The position numbers and the translations under genes are program-made. DNA of 64,000 bases from Straminergon stramineum (lineage: Eukaryota; Streptophyta; Bryopsida; Hypnales; Calliergonaceae): the NCBI GenBank assembly GCA_963920665.1, contig OY987267.1:22196001-22260000 (forward strand), given 5' to 3'. The notes beneath the pieces were generated by a model, which did no database searches, had not been told where the DNA came from, and saw only the letters and a program-made list of their open reading frames with translations. Of the stretch, positions 46,201 through 59,558 are shown piece by piece. Position 1 is the first letter of the stretch. Each line of letters opens with the position of its first letter.

Positions 46201-49200
46201 AGGAATTAATGTCTATAAGTCTTGCTGAATAAGGTTGAAAAATTCTTCTCACTTAAAATTTTATAATCTTTCAATTTGCATGGTCAAAGCTAAGTTTCTA
46301 AAAAGTTTCCCACGCATTTCCATAGTTGTCTTATATTAATGTTTAATTTGTTTTTCATTAATTTGTTATTGCCCCCCAAATGATAATTTTTGACAATTTT
46401 TGTCCAAAATGTTCTCCACTCCTTTCATTAAATATATTAATCAAAATTCAAAATTCAAAACTATGAATATAAAAATATCAAGTGGCACTTGAAAAAGAAT
46501 TTGGACGATGCCAACATAGGACAAGATCATAGGGACTACTTTAGAATTGATAGTCTACAACCACATTAAATTTATGCCGTTACCTAATTACTATGAATTT
46601 AACCCCTAGAGGACCAATTGTTCTAATTTCAAACAATGGAGAAACACAACTAGTAAGTCACTATTATTTTTCTTTGGGATTATCACTGACTAGTAAACAC
46701 CTCAGTAGCGTTTTTAAAACTAGCTAAATTGCACCAGCAATCTACCAAAAGAAACAGGGAGCCAAATGTTTGTAATGAAAAAAAATGGAAAATGGAGATT
46801 TGAACTAGATTTTCGACGATATTTAGGGTTCGTTGGCAGAAGTTCAAAATGGACGAAATCTTAGTAGTGTTTTATTGGCTCCTTGGATGGCATTGTTGTC
46901 ACTCTAGCACAATAGGGAGCATCGATGAAGGAGTTGGGTGGTGCCATCAAAGCCATCCATTTCACAATGAGCTTCTCCCTCCTGCTCCTCCCTCTCTTAA
47001 TCTTTTGTTGCATTGTTGGTGTTTTCTCTTATTGTCCTTCGCAAGCATTAATGGAGTTTATTGTTTAGTTTTACTATTATGAAGCTCATTAGCACATTAA
47101 ATATGCTTACCTTCAATGTTCATTGCCATCGTTGTGATTCCCCACTTGGCCACCTCCAAAACATCTTTGTTTTTGAAACTTCCATGGCGGCATATTTAGT
47201 CGTCTCACTCATCTAGGACTTTGATTTCTTCACTCAAGTAACAAATTGACAATTGTGGTTTTCAAATGTCCGAATTACAATGCACCACAAGTTTCAGAGA
47301 ATCTAGATTGTTGTGAAGTTGTTGGAGGCGCACATTGTCTCCTTATAGTCCTTTACATTCACTACGATTGAGAACCCATTTTTTGGGAAATTTGGGAATG
47401 TTCTCACAAAAAAATTTCACCCTCAAAACTTCCCTTACCAAAAGGTGTTGGATGAGTGGTTCATTTTTGGAGGGCAGGTATTTGGCAGGTGTATAGATAG
47501 TGCTAGCATGGCTAAAGCAGTTGTATTGTAGGCAAGGTGTAGTAGTTGGTGCCACCAATTTGCTACTTAGTTTGGTGATGTAGGAAGTGAAAGTTGGTGA
47601 GATTTAGCTTCCTTTTGTATCATTATGTTTTCCAAGCTTTGTGACTCATATTCACTGCAAAGTTAACAGTTTTTTTGACATTGAAGTTCAAGTGCATTGA
47701 TAACATGTGTATACCAGTGTACAATTTAGTAGTGAGTTCATCAACTTTGTCATGTATTCATATGGGTTTGTTCTCTTGCAATGGCTTCTATGATTGTATA
47801 TTCAATTTTTGAGGTAACTTACCATTCTTGTGTGACTTCTTCTTGTTGCCAATTTCATCACTTTGTAGTATTTGTTTCTTTGTCTATTGCATGTTTTTCA
47901 CTTTGGCATCAGAGGGGGTTGTGGGAGGGTGCATGTTCATATCCAAGAAAAATTTGTCATTTGTAGAGAAGCTAGTTCTTTATTAGTCTTCGAATGCTTT
48001 GATCTTTTGTAGTAGTCGGGCTTAGTTCTAGTGGTCATGTGTAGGTAAACTTAGTGCAATGTGGCACCTCCATGCCACAAACTTAAAGAACATGGTGTGG
48101 AACCAAAAAATTTTGGTATACAACCAAAAAAATATGGTGCGGAATCCAGAAAAATATGATGTTTTGATTGCCTATCAAAAAAAATTTACTTTGGCATCAG
48201 AGAGGCTTTTAGGTGGATGCAGGTGCAAGTCATTGGAGAAGGGAATGAAATGGAGGATGATTTTTCAAGTTCCAAACTTCATTTTACATAATCTGTGATT
48301 TCTAGATTCAAAATCAAAGCCAATTGTGACTAATTGTGCACAATTCGTCTGCCACTAAACACATTCAATTAGTTCACCTAAAAGACGACACTCATGCTCA
48401 CAGTTTTGCCAAATTCCTCTTGTAGCAAGTCTGGCAGTTTGCCAAAACATCATTACATCAAGCACTCAATTTGCCTAAATGAACATAGGGCCAATTAAAA
48501 AAATCGTCAAATACTACTTCAAAAAATTTATCCACATCGCCACCCTATAATTGTTGGCAATTATTGACAAGTGGCCAGTCCAACTTCTACGACAAAACGA
48601 ATATTGCCTTTTCATTCAACAAGAAAAACTAAAATCTAAACTAAAAAAAAACTAAAAAAAATGATATTACCAAAGAGTTATACAAATGAATCCTCTAAAG
48701 TTCTAAATATTCTTAAGAAAAAATCATAATTAGTTTTGATCTAGTAATGTGTATTGTGCCATCTAGCTTTCCATAACATGACTCATTGAAAATTTGTGTG
48801 TTAATTCATGATTGACAATAATCATAACTCTTACATTAAGTAGCAAAGTTAGAGCTCACCCTTTGTGATTAATATTTTTTATTCATTAAATATTTTGTTC
48901 TACATAGATGCTCTTTGTGGCAAGGCAATAAAGTAATGGTACTAGTTACTACATCTTGCAAGAGCCACTCTTAAAACAAAAAAAAAATGTACAATCATGT
49001 AATTTGTTTATTGTTGTATCTACATGAAAGCATTTAAAAGTAGGTTCTTGATCGAGCCCTCAAAAACAAAAGGCCAAGTTTTTGTTCAAAAAAGCCTAGA
49101 ACCACTTTTAGAAATATAAAAAAAATATCTTTTTTGTTGTACGATCAATGCACTTGGCCAAGTGCAAAAATGACAAATTGTGAATTAAATTGCGCACCTA

Positions 49201-49760
49201 AATTTTCATTTTTGGCAATATGAAGCTCTTCCTCTTGGATGAGTTCTCCATCATAGTGCATAATGTACACTAATTTTAGCCATTCCATAGATAACAACTT
49301 TCTTTTTCACAAATTTTTTTGCTATAAGGTAGACAAGTCTATCAATCTATCACCACCCTAAATTGGAATTAGAGTATCTTGGGGCCAATTCCAAGAAGGG
49401 CACACTTTCAAGAGGTGTGCGCTTGTTTCATAGATCAAACCGAAGTGGAATTATAAATTTACAATTAAAATTGTAATTTTTGTGAATTTTTGAAGTGGTC
49501 ACTAGTCAACCTTGGAATTACAACATCACACATAGACTATAGTCATAAATGTTTCATAAACAACCCATAACCGCCAAGTCAAGTACTAATTATTCACCAT
49601 TAATGGAATGACACATTACCCTTTGTTGTCATAAAATTTATAATTTTGTCATAAAAAAAAGATTTGGATGTTTTTTGGATGGAATTGGGCTGGTCACTCT
49701 TACCTAAGTGGAGTGTACATGCAATCTTTTATTTTATTTATTCTTGAAGATTTTGTTTAC
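43271..49760. other. gene-poor AT-rich region
   Basis: Long AT-rich tract with no recognisable gene. Small ORFs (44210-44431, 46849-47082, 47781-47966, 48059-48298) show no known family. A lone terminus TTAACCCCTAGAGGACCAATT starts at about 46599; it resembles the ends of the TTAA/CCCCT family described further right, without a convincing partner. Confidence 0.5.
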
Positions 49761-49762
49761 TA

Positions 49763-49980
49763 CTCCCTTTGTCCTTAAATGACCTTTTGGTTCCCCTTAA
49801 TTTTATTGTAGCAAGCTTAATACTACACTTTGAAAAGGGCTCCGAAACTCAAAGTTTCAAAACAATAGGAGTAAAGCAAACACTACTTCTACCTTGAAAC
49901 ATGTTGAAATAATGTTATTTTCATCCTAAAAAATCTTGAACATTTTGTCCAAGGGGTAGATCATTTGGGTATGGAGGGAT
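49763..49980. mobile_element. Stowaway-like MITE, about 218 bp
   Basis: TA on both sides (49761-49762 and 49981-49982). The left end CTCCCTTTGTCCTTAAATGA and the reverse-complemented right end ATCCCTCCATACCCAAATGA are alike in about two thirds of positions and match the Stowaway-type CTCCCTCCGT pattern. Confidence 0.65.
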
Positions 49981-50533
49981 TAGTCTTATCAAAAATTCCG
50001 ATAAGGTAAACTCTGTCTTTTTGAACTTAAAAGGCATCCAAAATTGTCCTTTCACAAGCTTACTTCAATCTTTGCCCAACTTTACCTTCCTCTTGAAGAT
50101 TCCTGAGGTGGAAAATTTATTAGATTTTTGATTTCCAATTCACATAACTTACTGGCTACTTCTTTTTTTCTTTTCTTTTCTTTTTTAACAAATGAACCTG
50201 AATTTCATTGCCAATAACAAAAATACTGGCTAAGTTAAGTTACTTCTTGAAAACCTCCGACCTCTCCGTCGTCCAGGCTCTCACTGTTTCTCTCATCAAG
50301 TCTGTTCCTCCGTTGTCGGGCAAGCCCCAGGGAGTGCATCAGACACGAATTGTGCACGACAAGCAGAGGGGGGACTTCCCAAGATTTCTGTCAGTGCCCG
50401 AGCATGCAACTAAGTTACCTCGAATTGAATTATTCAATCGATGTAAGTTATATTCATACAATTTTTTTTCTCGAATTCAAAGTAAATCAGAAAAAGTTAC
50501 TAATACCTCCCAAGTCCCAAGATCCATCTATAG

Positions 50534-51018
50534 GGCTGGGGTGGATTTGACCCCTAGCTCGTCCCCCCAAGTCAATCCAGGAGGACGCTAAATCCTGCAA
50601 ACGAAGTGGCCCCCGCAGGGGCAGATTTACCATGGGAAAAAAACGCAGGAATTTTTTATGTTTTGCACTTTATTTTTTTGGCAAATTCCGAATTCATATT
50701 TGCAATCAGAGACCTCAAATGAGCTGGGAGACAGTGCTCAAAATAGGGGGCAATTTTACTTTTATCCCCAGATAAAACACAAAATGCCCCTATGGGGCCC
50801 ACTTTGTTTGTAGGTTTTAGCGTCATGCATCAATCCAGAGGTGCATGTAAAAAAAAGACCCCCCATTTTGTGCTTCATCAATTTATCTTCTATAGCTAAC
50901 AAGGGGCCTCTGATTGCAAATATGAATTAAAAATTTTCAAATTTTATTTTGCGTGAAAAATAAAACAATTTCAGGGTTTTTACTTGGGGACAAGCAAGGG
51001 GGTCAATCCACCCTAGCC
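50534..51018. mobile_element. foldback MITE with 8-bp target duplication, 485 bp
   Basis: The left end GGCTGGGGTGGATTTGACCC pairs with the reverse-complemented right end GGCTAGGGTGGATTGACCC, and complementarity continues inward almost to the centre (for example CATATTTGCAATCAGAG against CTCTGATTGCAAATATG). Flanks ATCTATAG (50526-50533) and ATCTTTAG (51019-51026) agree in 7 of 8. The 8-bp duplication suggests a non-autonomous hAT relative. Confidence 0.8.
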
Positions 51019-52030
51019 ATCTTTAGTGGGTACACCCAAAACTCCGCCCTCTATAAAATCATCATCATCACTCTATGTACATCTGAAAAATCAATATGTA
51101 CATATATTGAAGAAACAAATTTAGATTGACATCTACCTCCAAAAATTTTGACCTTTCATAACTTTTGCACACCTTATTGAAATGTCACGTTCTTTGGTGT
51201 GATGGAACTTTCTTTCATTTGCCAACAAAAAACATGAAAATTTGATCAATCTAATGATAGTAACTAGGCAAAGTAGCAAAAAGTGGCAATTGTCAATGTA
51301 CCCACCTTAGTTTGGGTGAACAAAATGTTGGTAAACCATTGGGCTTTTTCAAGCTTGTAACTCTATAGAAGGCACCTCTTGTAATTATGTTGTGTATTGT
51401 TACATTTTATAATTCTTACACATACAAAATTAAAAAGGAAAGAGCCACGTGCTTAACACATAACCCCTAGGCGCTTTGATGTCCATTTTCTAGATGACAA
51501 ATAGTTGGAAACTCAAATTTCATCCTCATTATTGTTTGGATGAAAGTCATCCTAATTTGTGGAGATACTTTATCAAGTTGTATTCTTATCTAATGGTTGG
51601 ATTTTGTGTTATTAGAGTAAATATTTTTCTAAAATTCCCAATGTGGAAATGTGGCAAGTGGTTGACCAAGCCAAAATTGCATTGACTCTAGTTCAAAATT
51701 AGATTTGCAAAAATGAGGTCATAGATTTAAGAACACAAAAATTTCAAAAAATTACCATGTCAAGAAAACTTCATTTCAAATCCATTTCAAAAAAATTTAA
51801 TCACAAAATAATAATATTTTGCTTGTAATCAAATTTTGAAGGAATTTTGAAATTTTCCTTTCAAAAGTTATAAAAAAAAAGTTGGTGATGGCATTGGTGA
51901 ATCGAACTATATGGATGGAATTTTAAACTCATATTGTACAACTTTTATTTGTATACCAATTCAAAAATATTCTTCCAAGTAACACTTCATAATAAATTTT
52001 TCAAATTTTCAATTCTAGAGAAGACTCTCG
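51019..52030. repeat. AT-rich interval with dispersed repeat copy 2 (51536-52030)
   Basis: 51536-52030 matches 11690-12125 in direct orientation (GATGAAAGTCATCCTAATTTG, TTCATTTCAAATCCATTTC, GCTTGTAATCAAATTTTG). A short ORF at 51494-51685 lies within it and is not a gene. Confidence 0.6.
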
Positions 52031-52692
52031 ATATTTAGGGTTTAAAGGCTTGAGGCATGATTTAAAGCCATTTTCCACTCTAGGGTAGGCCCTTCATGGT
52101 GCAGTATTTCTTGTATTCATGTGAATTCTTTTTACCAGAGGTGTGTTTCACTACTAGCTTGATGCCTAGAAAATTTGAGACCAATCCAAGTTGTGGTTAA
52201 AATACTATGCCTCAAAAAGACAATTTTTTTTCTAGTTATGGGCAGTTTTAAGCAGTCATGATAGATAGGACTTATTGGGCTTTCCTTCATTGGGCAATGT
52301 TCAAAACTTACAAAGTCCTATTTCAAAGGCTTGTAAATTAAAAGTATGTGCCACTATGCCTTTCAACTTTGGGGATTATGTTAAGAAGCTTGTTGAGGTT
52401 ATATACAAAAAAAATCAGCTTAATGAAGGAAAGCCCAATAAGACCTATCTATCGTGGCTCCCTAAAACTGCCCATAACTCGAAAAAAATCGTTCTTTTTA
52501 GGCATAGTATTTTAACCACAACTTGAATTGGTTTCAAATTTTCGAGGCATCAAGCTAATAGTGAAACAAACTCTTAGGTATAAATTTCACAAGAATATCA
52601 CAAATATTGCACCAAAAAGGGGTTGCCTCAAAGTGGAAAATGAATTGAAATCATGCCTCATGATTTTATGGCTTAAAACTGAGTTGGATATC
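52031..52692. repeat. long foldback, arms about 260 bp, loop about 130 bp
   Basis: Left arm about 52031-52291 and right arm about 52420-52692 are reverse complements with scattered mismatches: GGGCTTTCCTTCATT/AATGAAGGAAAGCCC, TGGTTAAAATACTATGCCT/AGGCATAGTATTTTAACCA, TAGCTTGATGCC/GGCATCAAGCTA, GAGGCATGATTT/AAATCATGCCTC. It could transcribe to a long hairpin RNA. Confidence 0.85.
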
Positions 52693-53961
52693 ATCCTCTA
52701 CATACACCGTGAAATTGTGAAATTACCCCGTCAAGTGTCAAGCGCCCACCTTTCGCCCTTGGGCATAATTTCATGTTGCGACCTCAAATTGATGCCCAAC
52801 CTATACATCACATCTTTGGGAAGTAATCAATATTTATTTATTTAGAAAATGATATTAAAATAATTTCAAAACTTCATAGAAACACTTTTCACAAACAGAT
52901 GTTTGGCCTGCAGTAGTACGGGCTTGTGGATAATAAAACAGGAGTGAATACAAATAGCCAGGAGACCATTCATGGCCAACAAGATGCAACAGAGGGAAAA
53001 CTATGGCAAACTAATAATTGAACTCACCCTTCTATATGCACACGTAGTTGGGATACTTTCTAGGACAGGTTCTTAGTTTCATTTGACTCATGCTCAGACA
53101 CATATATAGTTGGGATACTTTCAGGTCATGAATTCAACTTTGAGTTTTACGTCTCTTATTATTCAAAGGTCTGCTTTAAATCATGGAACCAAGACAAGAA
53201 AATCAAAAGTTCTAAAAACTCTCATTGATGGGCCATTTTAATAAGTTTTTGTTGATAGGAGTACTCAATTTTTATTATTATTAGCTTGTTTCCCAGTGTT
53301 CAGTGACCTTAAGAATAGGAATTCTTTTGATATGAATCAGTTTGTACTTAAATATGCAGCTACCCAATCCACAAGTAAATAATACTAATGACAAAATTGT
53401 TGCAATGCAACATTGAACTGAGGAGAATGTGGACTGGATAGCTGGTTGAAGTCTTACAGAACCTGATGAAAAACAACAAAATAACATGATGAAACATTTG
53501 GGATGAAAATGTGACCATATTTGTGACAATGGATCGTGACATGAATCGTGATACTCTGTACTGTGTGAATGTGTAAAACATCCTTTAGTTCTTGCATTCT
53601 GGAATATGAAAATTTAGACCATTGATCAGACATGAGTGAAGGGCAGAGACTCAGAGAGTATTTGTGTGTGAGTCTGATGACTCGAATTGCCTCCTTGGTA
53701 TGTAAGCTTAGACAAATGGTATTTGGTCCTTTGGAACTGCCATTGGTGAAGATGATGCCCAATGTACTGTACCATGTACATCAGTAATAAGTTGATGGGC
53801 TTTGTCCTCAATCACAAGCTTTTCTTTTCTTTTTTCACAAATGAAATGGGAATTCCATTGCAAAGATTAAATTATTCACAAGATTGAAAGCACATACTGA
53901 TAACTTATTGGGTAGTACAGTACAATTTTTCCTCTGAGGGAGGCAACCCATTTCTGACCTC
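52693..53961. other. unassigned interval
   Basis: No repeat structure and no recognised coding region. Overlapping minus-strand ORFs at 53281-53811 carry no known domain. Confidence 0.45.
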
Positions 53962-54929
53962 TTCACCCCTCACTGCTGCAGGGGACAAAAAGTGTCCTCA
54001 GGTCAAATTCAAAGTGCTGTAACTTTTGCATCCGATGTCCGAATTCAATAAAATTTGTTGTAAAATTTGCGCTCTTTCTTCTAGTTTGTGTGGTAAATTT
54101 TTCAGATTAATCCAAGATTTACTGAATTTTTGGAAGCCAATCAAAGTTCACAAGTTCAATTTGAATTCACCAAACTGCATTTGATGGCTGCAACTTCGGG
54201 GGCTTGTATCTCCTTCATCAAAAGTTCTTACTTAATAAAATTTGTTGGGTTATGTTCCCCTTGAAGTCTACTTATTGTGGTAGAATTTTCATGTCAATCC
54301 AAGTTGTTTATAATGTTTGGGAGCAATTCGAAGTTCAAAATCCCGCCATTTTTGGATTATAGTGAACTTTGGCAACTTGTTTCTTCTTCATACCATGTTT
54401 GTTTCCAATATTTTTTTGGAAAAGTTGTGCATACTTGTCTAGTTTGTGTATACAAAATTTCACATCAATCCAATAAGTTATGAGTAATTGAGAAGCATTT
54501 TAGTAGAAGGAGGTTCCATTTTTTATGTGTTTTTTGCAAGTTTTCTTGCTATTTTTTGACATTTCAAAGCCATTTTGCAGACACAATGAATGAATTGAAT
54601 GATATTTTTTTTCATCAATGTGTTTGTATGCTGATTTTGAATCACTTCATAGTTTAAAGTTTCTTCATTTGAATAGATTTAGAAACTGAATTTCACTTCC
54701 AAATGTGTTTTTAGGAAAATTTCAGCATCCTTTTTTTTCAACACCAAAACATTATAATCTTGCAATCTATGCAGTCAAATGACACCAAATTTTTTGCATG
54801 TCATCTAAAACAAGTTCACTACAGGATTGTACGGTTAAGATCTCCATAACCAATGAAAATTATATCTATAGCACTTCAAAAGGAATGTTGTTTTTGAACT
54901 TGTTCAGGCCTTAGGCAGTGAGGGGTTAA
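53962..54929. mobile_element. TTAA/CCCCT-family element, about 968 bp
   Basis: The left end TTCACCCCTCACTGC and the reverse-complemented right end TTAACCCCTCACTGC differ at one position. The interior has about three imperfect units near 54000-54480 (ATCAATCCAA-type segments roughly 175-190 bp apart) and, on the minus strand, the CCGTACAAT and TTGCAAGATTATAAT blocks shared with the elements at 56316 and 61719. No coding capacity. Confidence 0.7.
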
Positions 54930-56315
54930 GCAGATACACATATTTGCAACGGTGGTTTCAACAGTGGGGAAATTTCCCCATGTGTAGAAATAGAGTTCAT
55001 AAGGTTCCCATAATTTCTCAGATTTTTATTTTTCAAAATAGAATTACTAAAAAAAATCAGTTGAAGATTTTGTTCTACCTAAATTGGTTATATAGACCTT
55101 CCTTGTTTTTGATTAAGGAATGGTTGCAAGAACCAACAAAGGTTGGTTGAAATATTGAGAGTCTTGTAGCCAATCATAATGCGTTATAGCTATACGGGAA
55201 GTGTAGCAATATCATTAATCACCTCCTAATTGAAATTACTCCACCCTACACCACCATAATGGGGAGTTGATCAAGAATGGGTTGCCTTCCTTACAGTAAG
55301 TTACTGAAAGTGTAGCCAAATTACAAGAAAAATTTGAAAAAAGTTTCTGAAATTCCTATATTACCCATAACCAACTCGTCCCCTATTTATTTTAAAATGT
55401 GAATAAGAATTTTTTCATATTTGAAAGGTTTATTTCTTTGATTCTTAAAGAAGAATATTAATAATTTGAACATTTGAACATAATACTTGAATTAGGTTAC
55501 CCCCAAAAGTTACCTCATGATTCACCATTTGTTTGCATAGAAGAGGCATATCTCGAATTGTGCCTTGATCCAGTGCACCGACCCATGCCACACACATGGT
55601 TATGAGTTGATGAAAATTACTACCTCCTTGTACAATAACAATAAATATTTATATAGTATAAAATGTCAAGAATTTTGTGAAGGACAACCTAATTTCACTA
55701 TTCACTATTAATAGTTGCTTTTGCATAAACAAGATCTTCCTAAACATTGGTCAAACCAATATGAGAAGTTTTGCATGCACTATTATCCTAAATGAGTGGC
55801 ACCTTCAACTACTAGGGATTTGAAATGAACTCTTTTTCTTTTTTTTTCTCTAAAAGCAAATCAAATCTACATGTGAAAATGCCAATTTACTATTTAAAAC
55901 TTCAGAGTAGATGATGGAAGTTGCTACTATTTAATATTCATGCATCACTCTTTGTTACTTCAAGGTTCCAAATATGTTGTATCCTATTGAGTCCATGATC
56001 CATCATAGAACCTTCAATGTATGGCTCTTGAAAATTTTTATTATATATTCTTTAAGGAGAAAAAAAATGTAGAATCTATTTTCAAGATCTTTCACTACAA
56101 CTTTTTGTTGACTCCATTGAACAAAATTTTCACAATCTAGCCACATGGAAGACATTGAATTGCTTACATTGATGACTAATGCTGCTATTACCTTCATTTT
56201 GCACATACAAATCAAAACTAGTTTTCACATTTTTTGCAATTTAAGGTGCCACTACATATAGACTCTTGAGTGATTTGTGTGCTTGAAGAGTTTTAAGAGG
56301 GACAAAAACTTCTTC
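54930..56315. other. AT-rich interval between two TTAA-family elements
   Basis: No gene or clear repeat is seen. Short ORFs at 54944-55150 (+) and 56003-56215 (-) match nothing known. Confidence 0.45.
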
Positions 56316-56960
56316 TTGACCCCCAAATGCCCAAGGCCTATTTGGAGCTTCTTGAAATTTGCCCTAAATTGAACAAAAAGTCAACATTTTCATAAGTTGT
56401 ACCAATTTCTTTTGAATTGTAACCGTACAAATTCAAACTAGACATGTTAGAGATCACATAGGAAAAGAAAACATAACAATGTCACTTATAGATTGAAAGA
56501 TTATAATGTTTAATCATGAGGGTGTAAAAACTATGAAAAATTTTCAATTCACTTTTTGCATGTCAACTCTAAAAAGTTGGTCACTAATAAAATATGAGGT
56601 TATAGGGCCTAGCATGCACAACCTTAATCAATTTATGGTTTTTCAAAATCTATTCTACAATTTTTTTAAATGAATTTCTAATGTGATTTTGCCTCCAAGA
56701 TCTAGTGTATTTGAGGCTCATTTCCAAGAGCCCTCAACACTACGGGAAGTCAAGATTGCAATGGGCATCCTTGCACAAAATCCTGAATAGAAAAATCATA
56801 ATCCTTTATTTTTAAGATCAACTTTTTGATCCTAAAACTAGACTTCAAAAAGAGTTCTCCAGAAATATAAACTACTACTAATAGCAATTTGGTTGGGTTT
56901 TACTTAACTTCAAAGTTTTCAAAACACCAGAATATGGTGCCTTGGGCATTTAGGGGTTAA
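56316..56960. mobile_element. TTAA/CCCCT-family element, 645 bp
   Basis: The left end TTGACCCCCAAATGCCCAAG and the reverse-complemented right end TTAACCCCTAAATGCCCAAG differ at two positions. The interior has AACCGTACAAATTCAAACTAGAC and GATTGAAAGATTATAATGTT, shared with the element at 61719. Confidence 0.8.
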
Positions 56961-57606
56961 TACCCTCAGTTTTCTGCCTCACTCATCCTCTTGAAAAGAA
57001 ATTTCAGAAAAGAATGTGACTCAGTTTGTGAACGCTGGCTCTTTTGCAGGGACCGAAAGCAGAGTGTCTTTGTCCAATTTATTGCTGTTCAAAAAGTTCC
57101 TTCACAGACCTTACTGTATGGCACTCATGCAATGAGAGAGGTCTAGTGTCTAGAGCTCCAACATTTGAATTATTACTCCAGAACTTGGACTGGGCCACTA
57201 GCTGTTGCAAAGATCCAAAATGAGCACGAGTTTTGGAATCCTCAAAGTGTGTGCTTTGCATCATCCTTTTCAGTGATTAGAGGTGGCAGTTGACAGGAAT
57301 ACGTACATGTTATACATACTCAAATGATTTCGACCAGGAATCTCTTTTACAAATGATGCATTTGACACACAAAAGGACTGATGCCAACATCCTACCAACT
57401 GAGAACAGAATAATTTTCACGCAGACTTTTGAGAACCACAGTAATTTTGAATGCTAAAAAAGGGATGAATCTCTGCAATCATGCAGGCCGACCCCAAAAG
57501 AATCATCCATATCCACTGTGACTTTCAGTTGGTATATCATGCATAGTCATTTGGTCAGTTGGTCTGGTCACCCATTAATTCATCGCATCCCATTCCATCT
57601 TCCTTT
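56961..57606. other. single-copy-looking interval between elements
   Basis: Somewhat less AT-rich. The minus-strand ORF 57079-57264 (HFEDSKTRAHFGSLQQLVAQ...) reads like ordinary protein sequence but has no recognised family and no confirmed splice partners. Confidence 0.35.
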
Positions 57607-59558
57607 TTAACCCCTAAAGCATCAACATGCATTTTTTGGCAACATAGAAATTTTGGGCAGGTACTTGTGACTAGATATTTGCATATTTTAGGCTGAAATT
57701 TTAATAGAAGGTGGGGACAAGGAATATCTTTCATATGCATTAACTTTCATGACATTTGAAAATAGGAGTTAAAAGTTATGGCCTAATATGTTATTTTTTT
57801 CTAGGCAGGTTGTTCAAGCAAATAAAAAAAGATCACTTTTTTCATAAACAAAAATTTGAAATTGGTCAAGTAGAATTATATATATGTGTGGAAAGCTTTG
57901 AATCATACCATTTTGATCGATGAGTCAAAAGTTATGAGGAGTTTTAGTTTGTGGGCAATTATGGATTCTCTACTCTAACATAAACTATGAAGTCCTTTAT
58001 CTTACTCAATTTTCAAATTTTTTTGAAAAAACTAAAATCATGGGATATAGATTGTTTATTATAATATTACAACCATTGGGATTAGCATTTTTCAATTCCA
58101 TAATAAAATTTGTAACAATTTTGTATTTTGAATCATTCTCTACTTCTTTCTACTTATTATTTTTTTCCTATAAGTTGTACAATTCCAAATGATGTGAAAT
58201 TTTTTAAAGATGTAGATAAGTTGTCTAGGAAAAAGAATCCGAAGGAGAACTACCATTTTGGACTTTTTCTCATAGAAAAGTGAGCTTGTAAAGTGCAATA
58301 AGTTATCATGTTTTTTGCAGGGCCAAAGAAATTATTTTAATGAATTTGAATACTTATATCTTGCTATCCACAAGGTGGAAATTTCTGAAATTTTTACCAC
58401 ATGTTCTAAAGTCAGCATACTACAAGATCCTATGGTTACATGTGTCAAAAATTTGGTAACTATACTAGAAATGATAGTTTTGGAATGTTTTTGGTGAAAC
58501 ATAGTCAAGGAACTTCAAGGATTAACTTGTAATTATCTTTAAATTCATTAAACTTTCTTCTTGGAGTTTAAATGTGAAATATCAATGTTTTTTTTACATC
58601 TGTATGTTGCACAAAACTGATATAATTTTAACCCTTGAAGGTTTTTTTACTATATTTTTAACAAAAATGCTCCAAAATTGCCCTTTCTAGAACAAGTACC
58701 AAATTTCAGAAAAGTCACTAAATTAGGACGCATGTAACCATAGGCTCTTGTTGTATGCTTGATTGAGAAGATGAGGAAAAAAATTCAGAAATTTCCACCA
58801 TGTCGATTGCAAGATATTAGTGTTTAAATGGATAAATATCCTTTTTATGGCCTTGCTAAAGAATGAGAAAGCTCCACTTCACAAGGTCACATTTATATGA
58901 ACAAAAATTCTGAAATAGTAGTGATTCTTTGGATTCATTCCTCAAGGCAAGTTGGCTACATGCTTGAAAAAATTCAAATCATTTGAAATTGTCCAACATA
59001 TAGGAAAAAAATAGTAAGTAGAAAGAAGTATTGATTCAAAATACTAATTTTCTAAGAATTTCATTATGGAATTAAAAAAATGCCAATCCCAATGGTTGTA
59101 ATGTTGTAATAAACAATTTTACATCCCATGAGTTTATTTCTTTTCCAAGACATTGAAAATTGAGTTAAACAAAGGATTTCAAAGTTTATTTTAGAGTAGA
59201 GAATCAATAACTGCCCACCAACTAAAACTCCTCATAAATTTCATCTCATTATTCAAAGCTTTACACTTACATATAAATCTTCTAAACTCATTTCAAAATT
59301 TGATTTTAAAAAAATTTGATTTTTTAAGAATTTTTTGGAACTACCTAGGATGCCCACCAAGTAATGAAAATAACTTAGAATACAAAAACTTTTTACCATG
59401 TAATCAAAAGTTATGAAAGTTGTTAGGCCTAAAAACTATTCCGCAGGCATATGTTGTGTGAAAATTTCAAAGAAAATACATAAATATTTCATATGATAGT
59501 GAGCTACCCACAATCCCTATGTTGCCAAAAATACACAATTTTGTGCATTAGGGATTAA
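57607..59558. mobile_element. 1.95-kb near-complete palindrome of the TTAA/CCCCT family
   Basis: Ends are TTAACCCCTAAAGCATC and, reverse-complemented, TTAATCCCTAATGCA, followed on both arms by TTTGGCAACATAG. Complementarity runs inward through both arms: GGTGGAAATTTCTGAA at 58373 against TTCAGAAATTTCCACC, CCTATGGTTACATG against CATGTAACCATAGG, and CCCATTGGTTGTAAT-type blocks, to a loop of about 75 bp near 58540-58610. The arms are diverged, so the structure is old. No coding capacity. Confidence 0.85.

Noticed and set aside
50208..50591. 127-codon ORF
   Set aside because: It runs into the left arm of a foldback element and has no recognisable domain.
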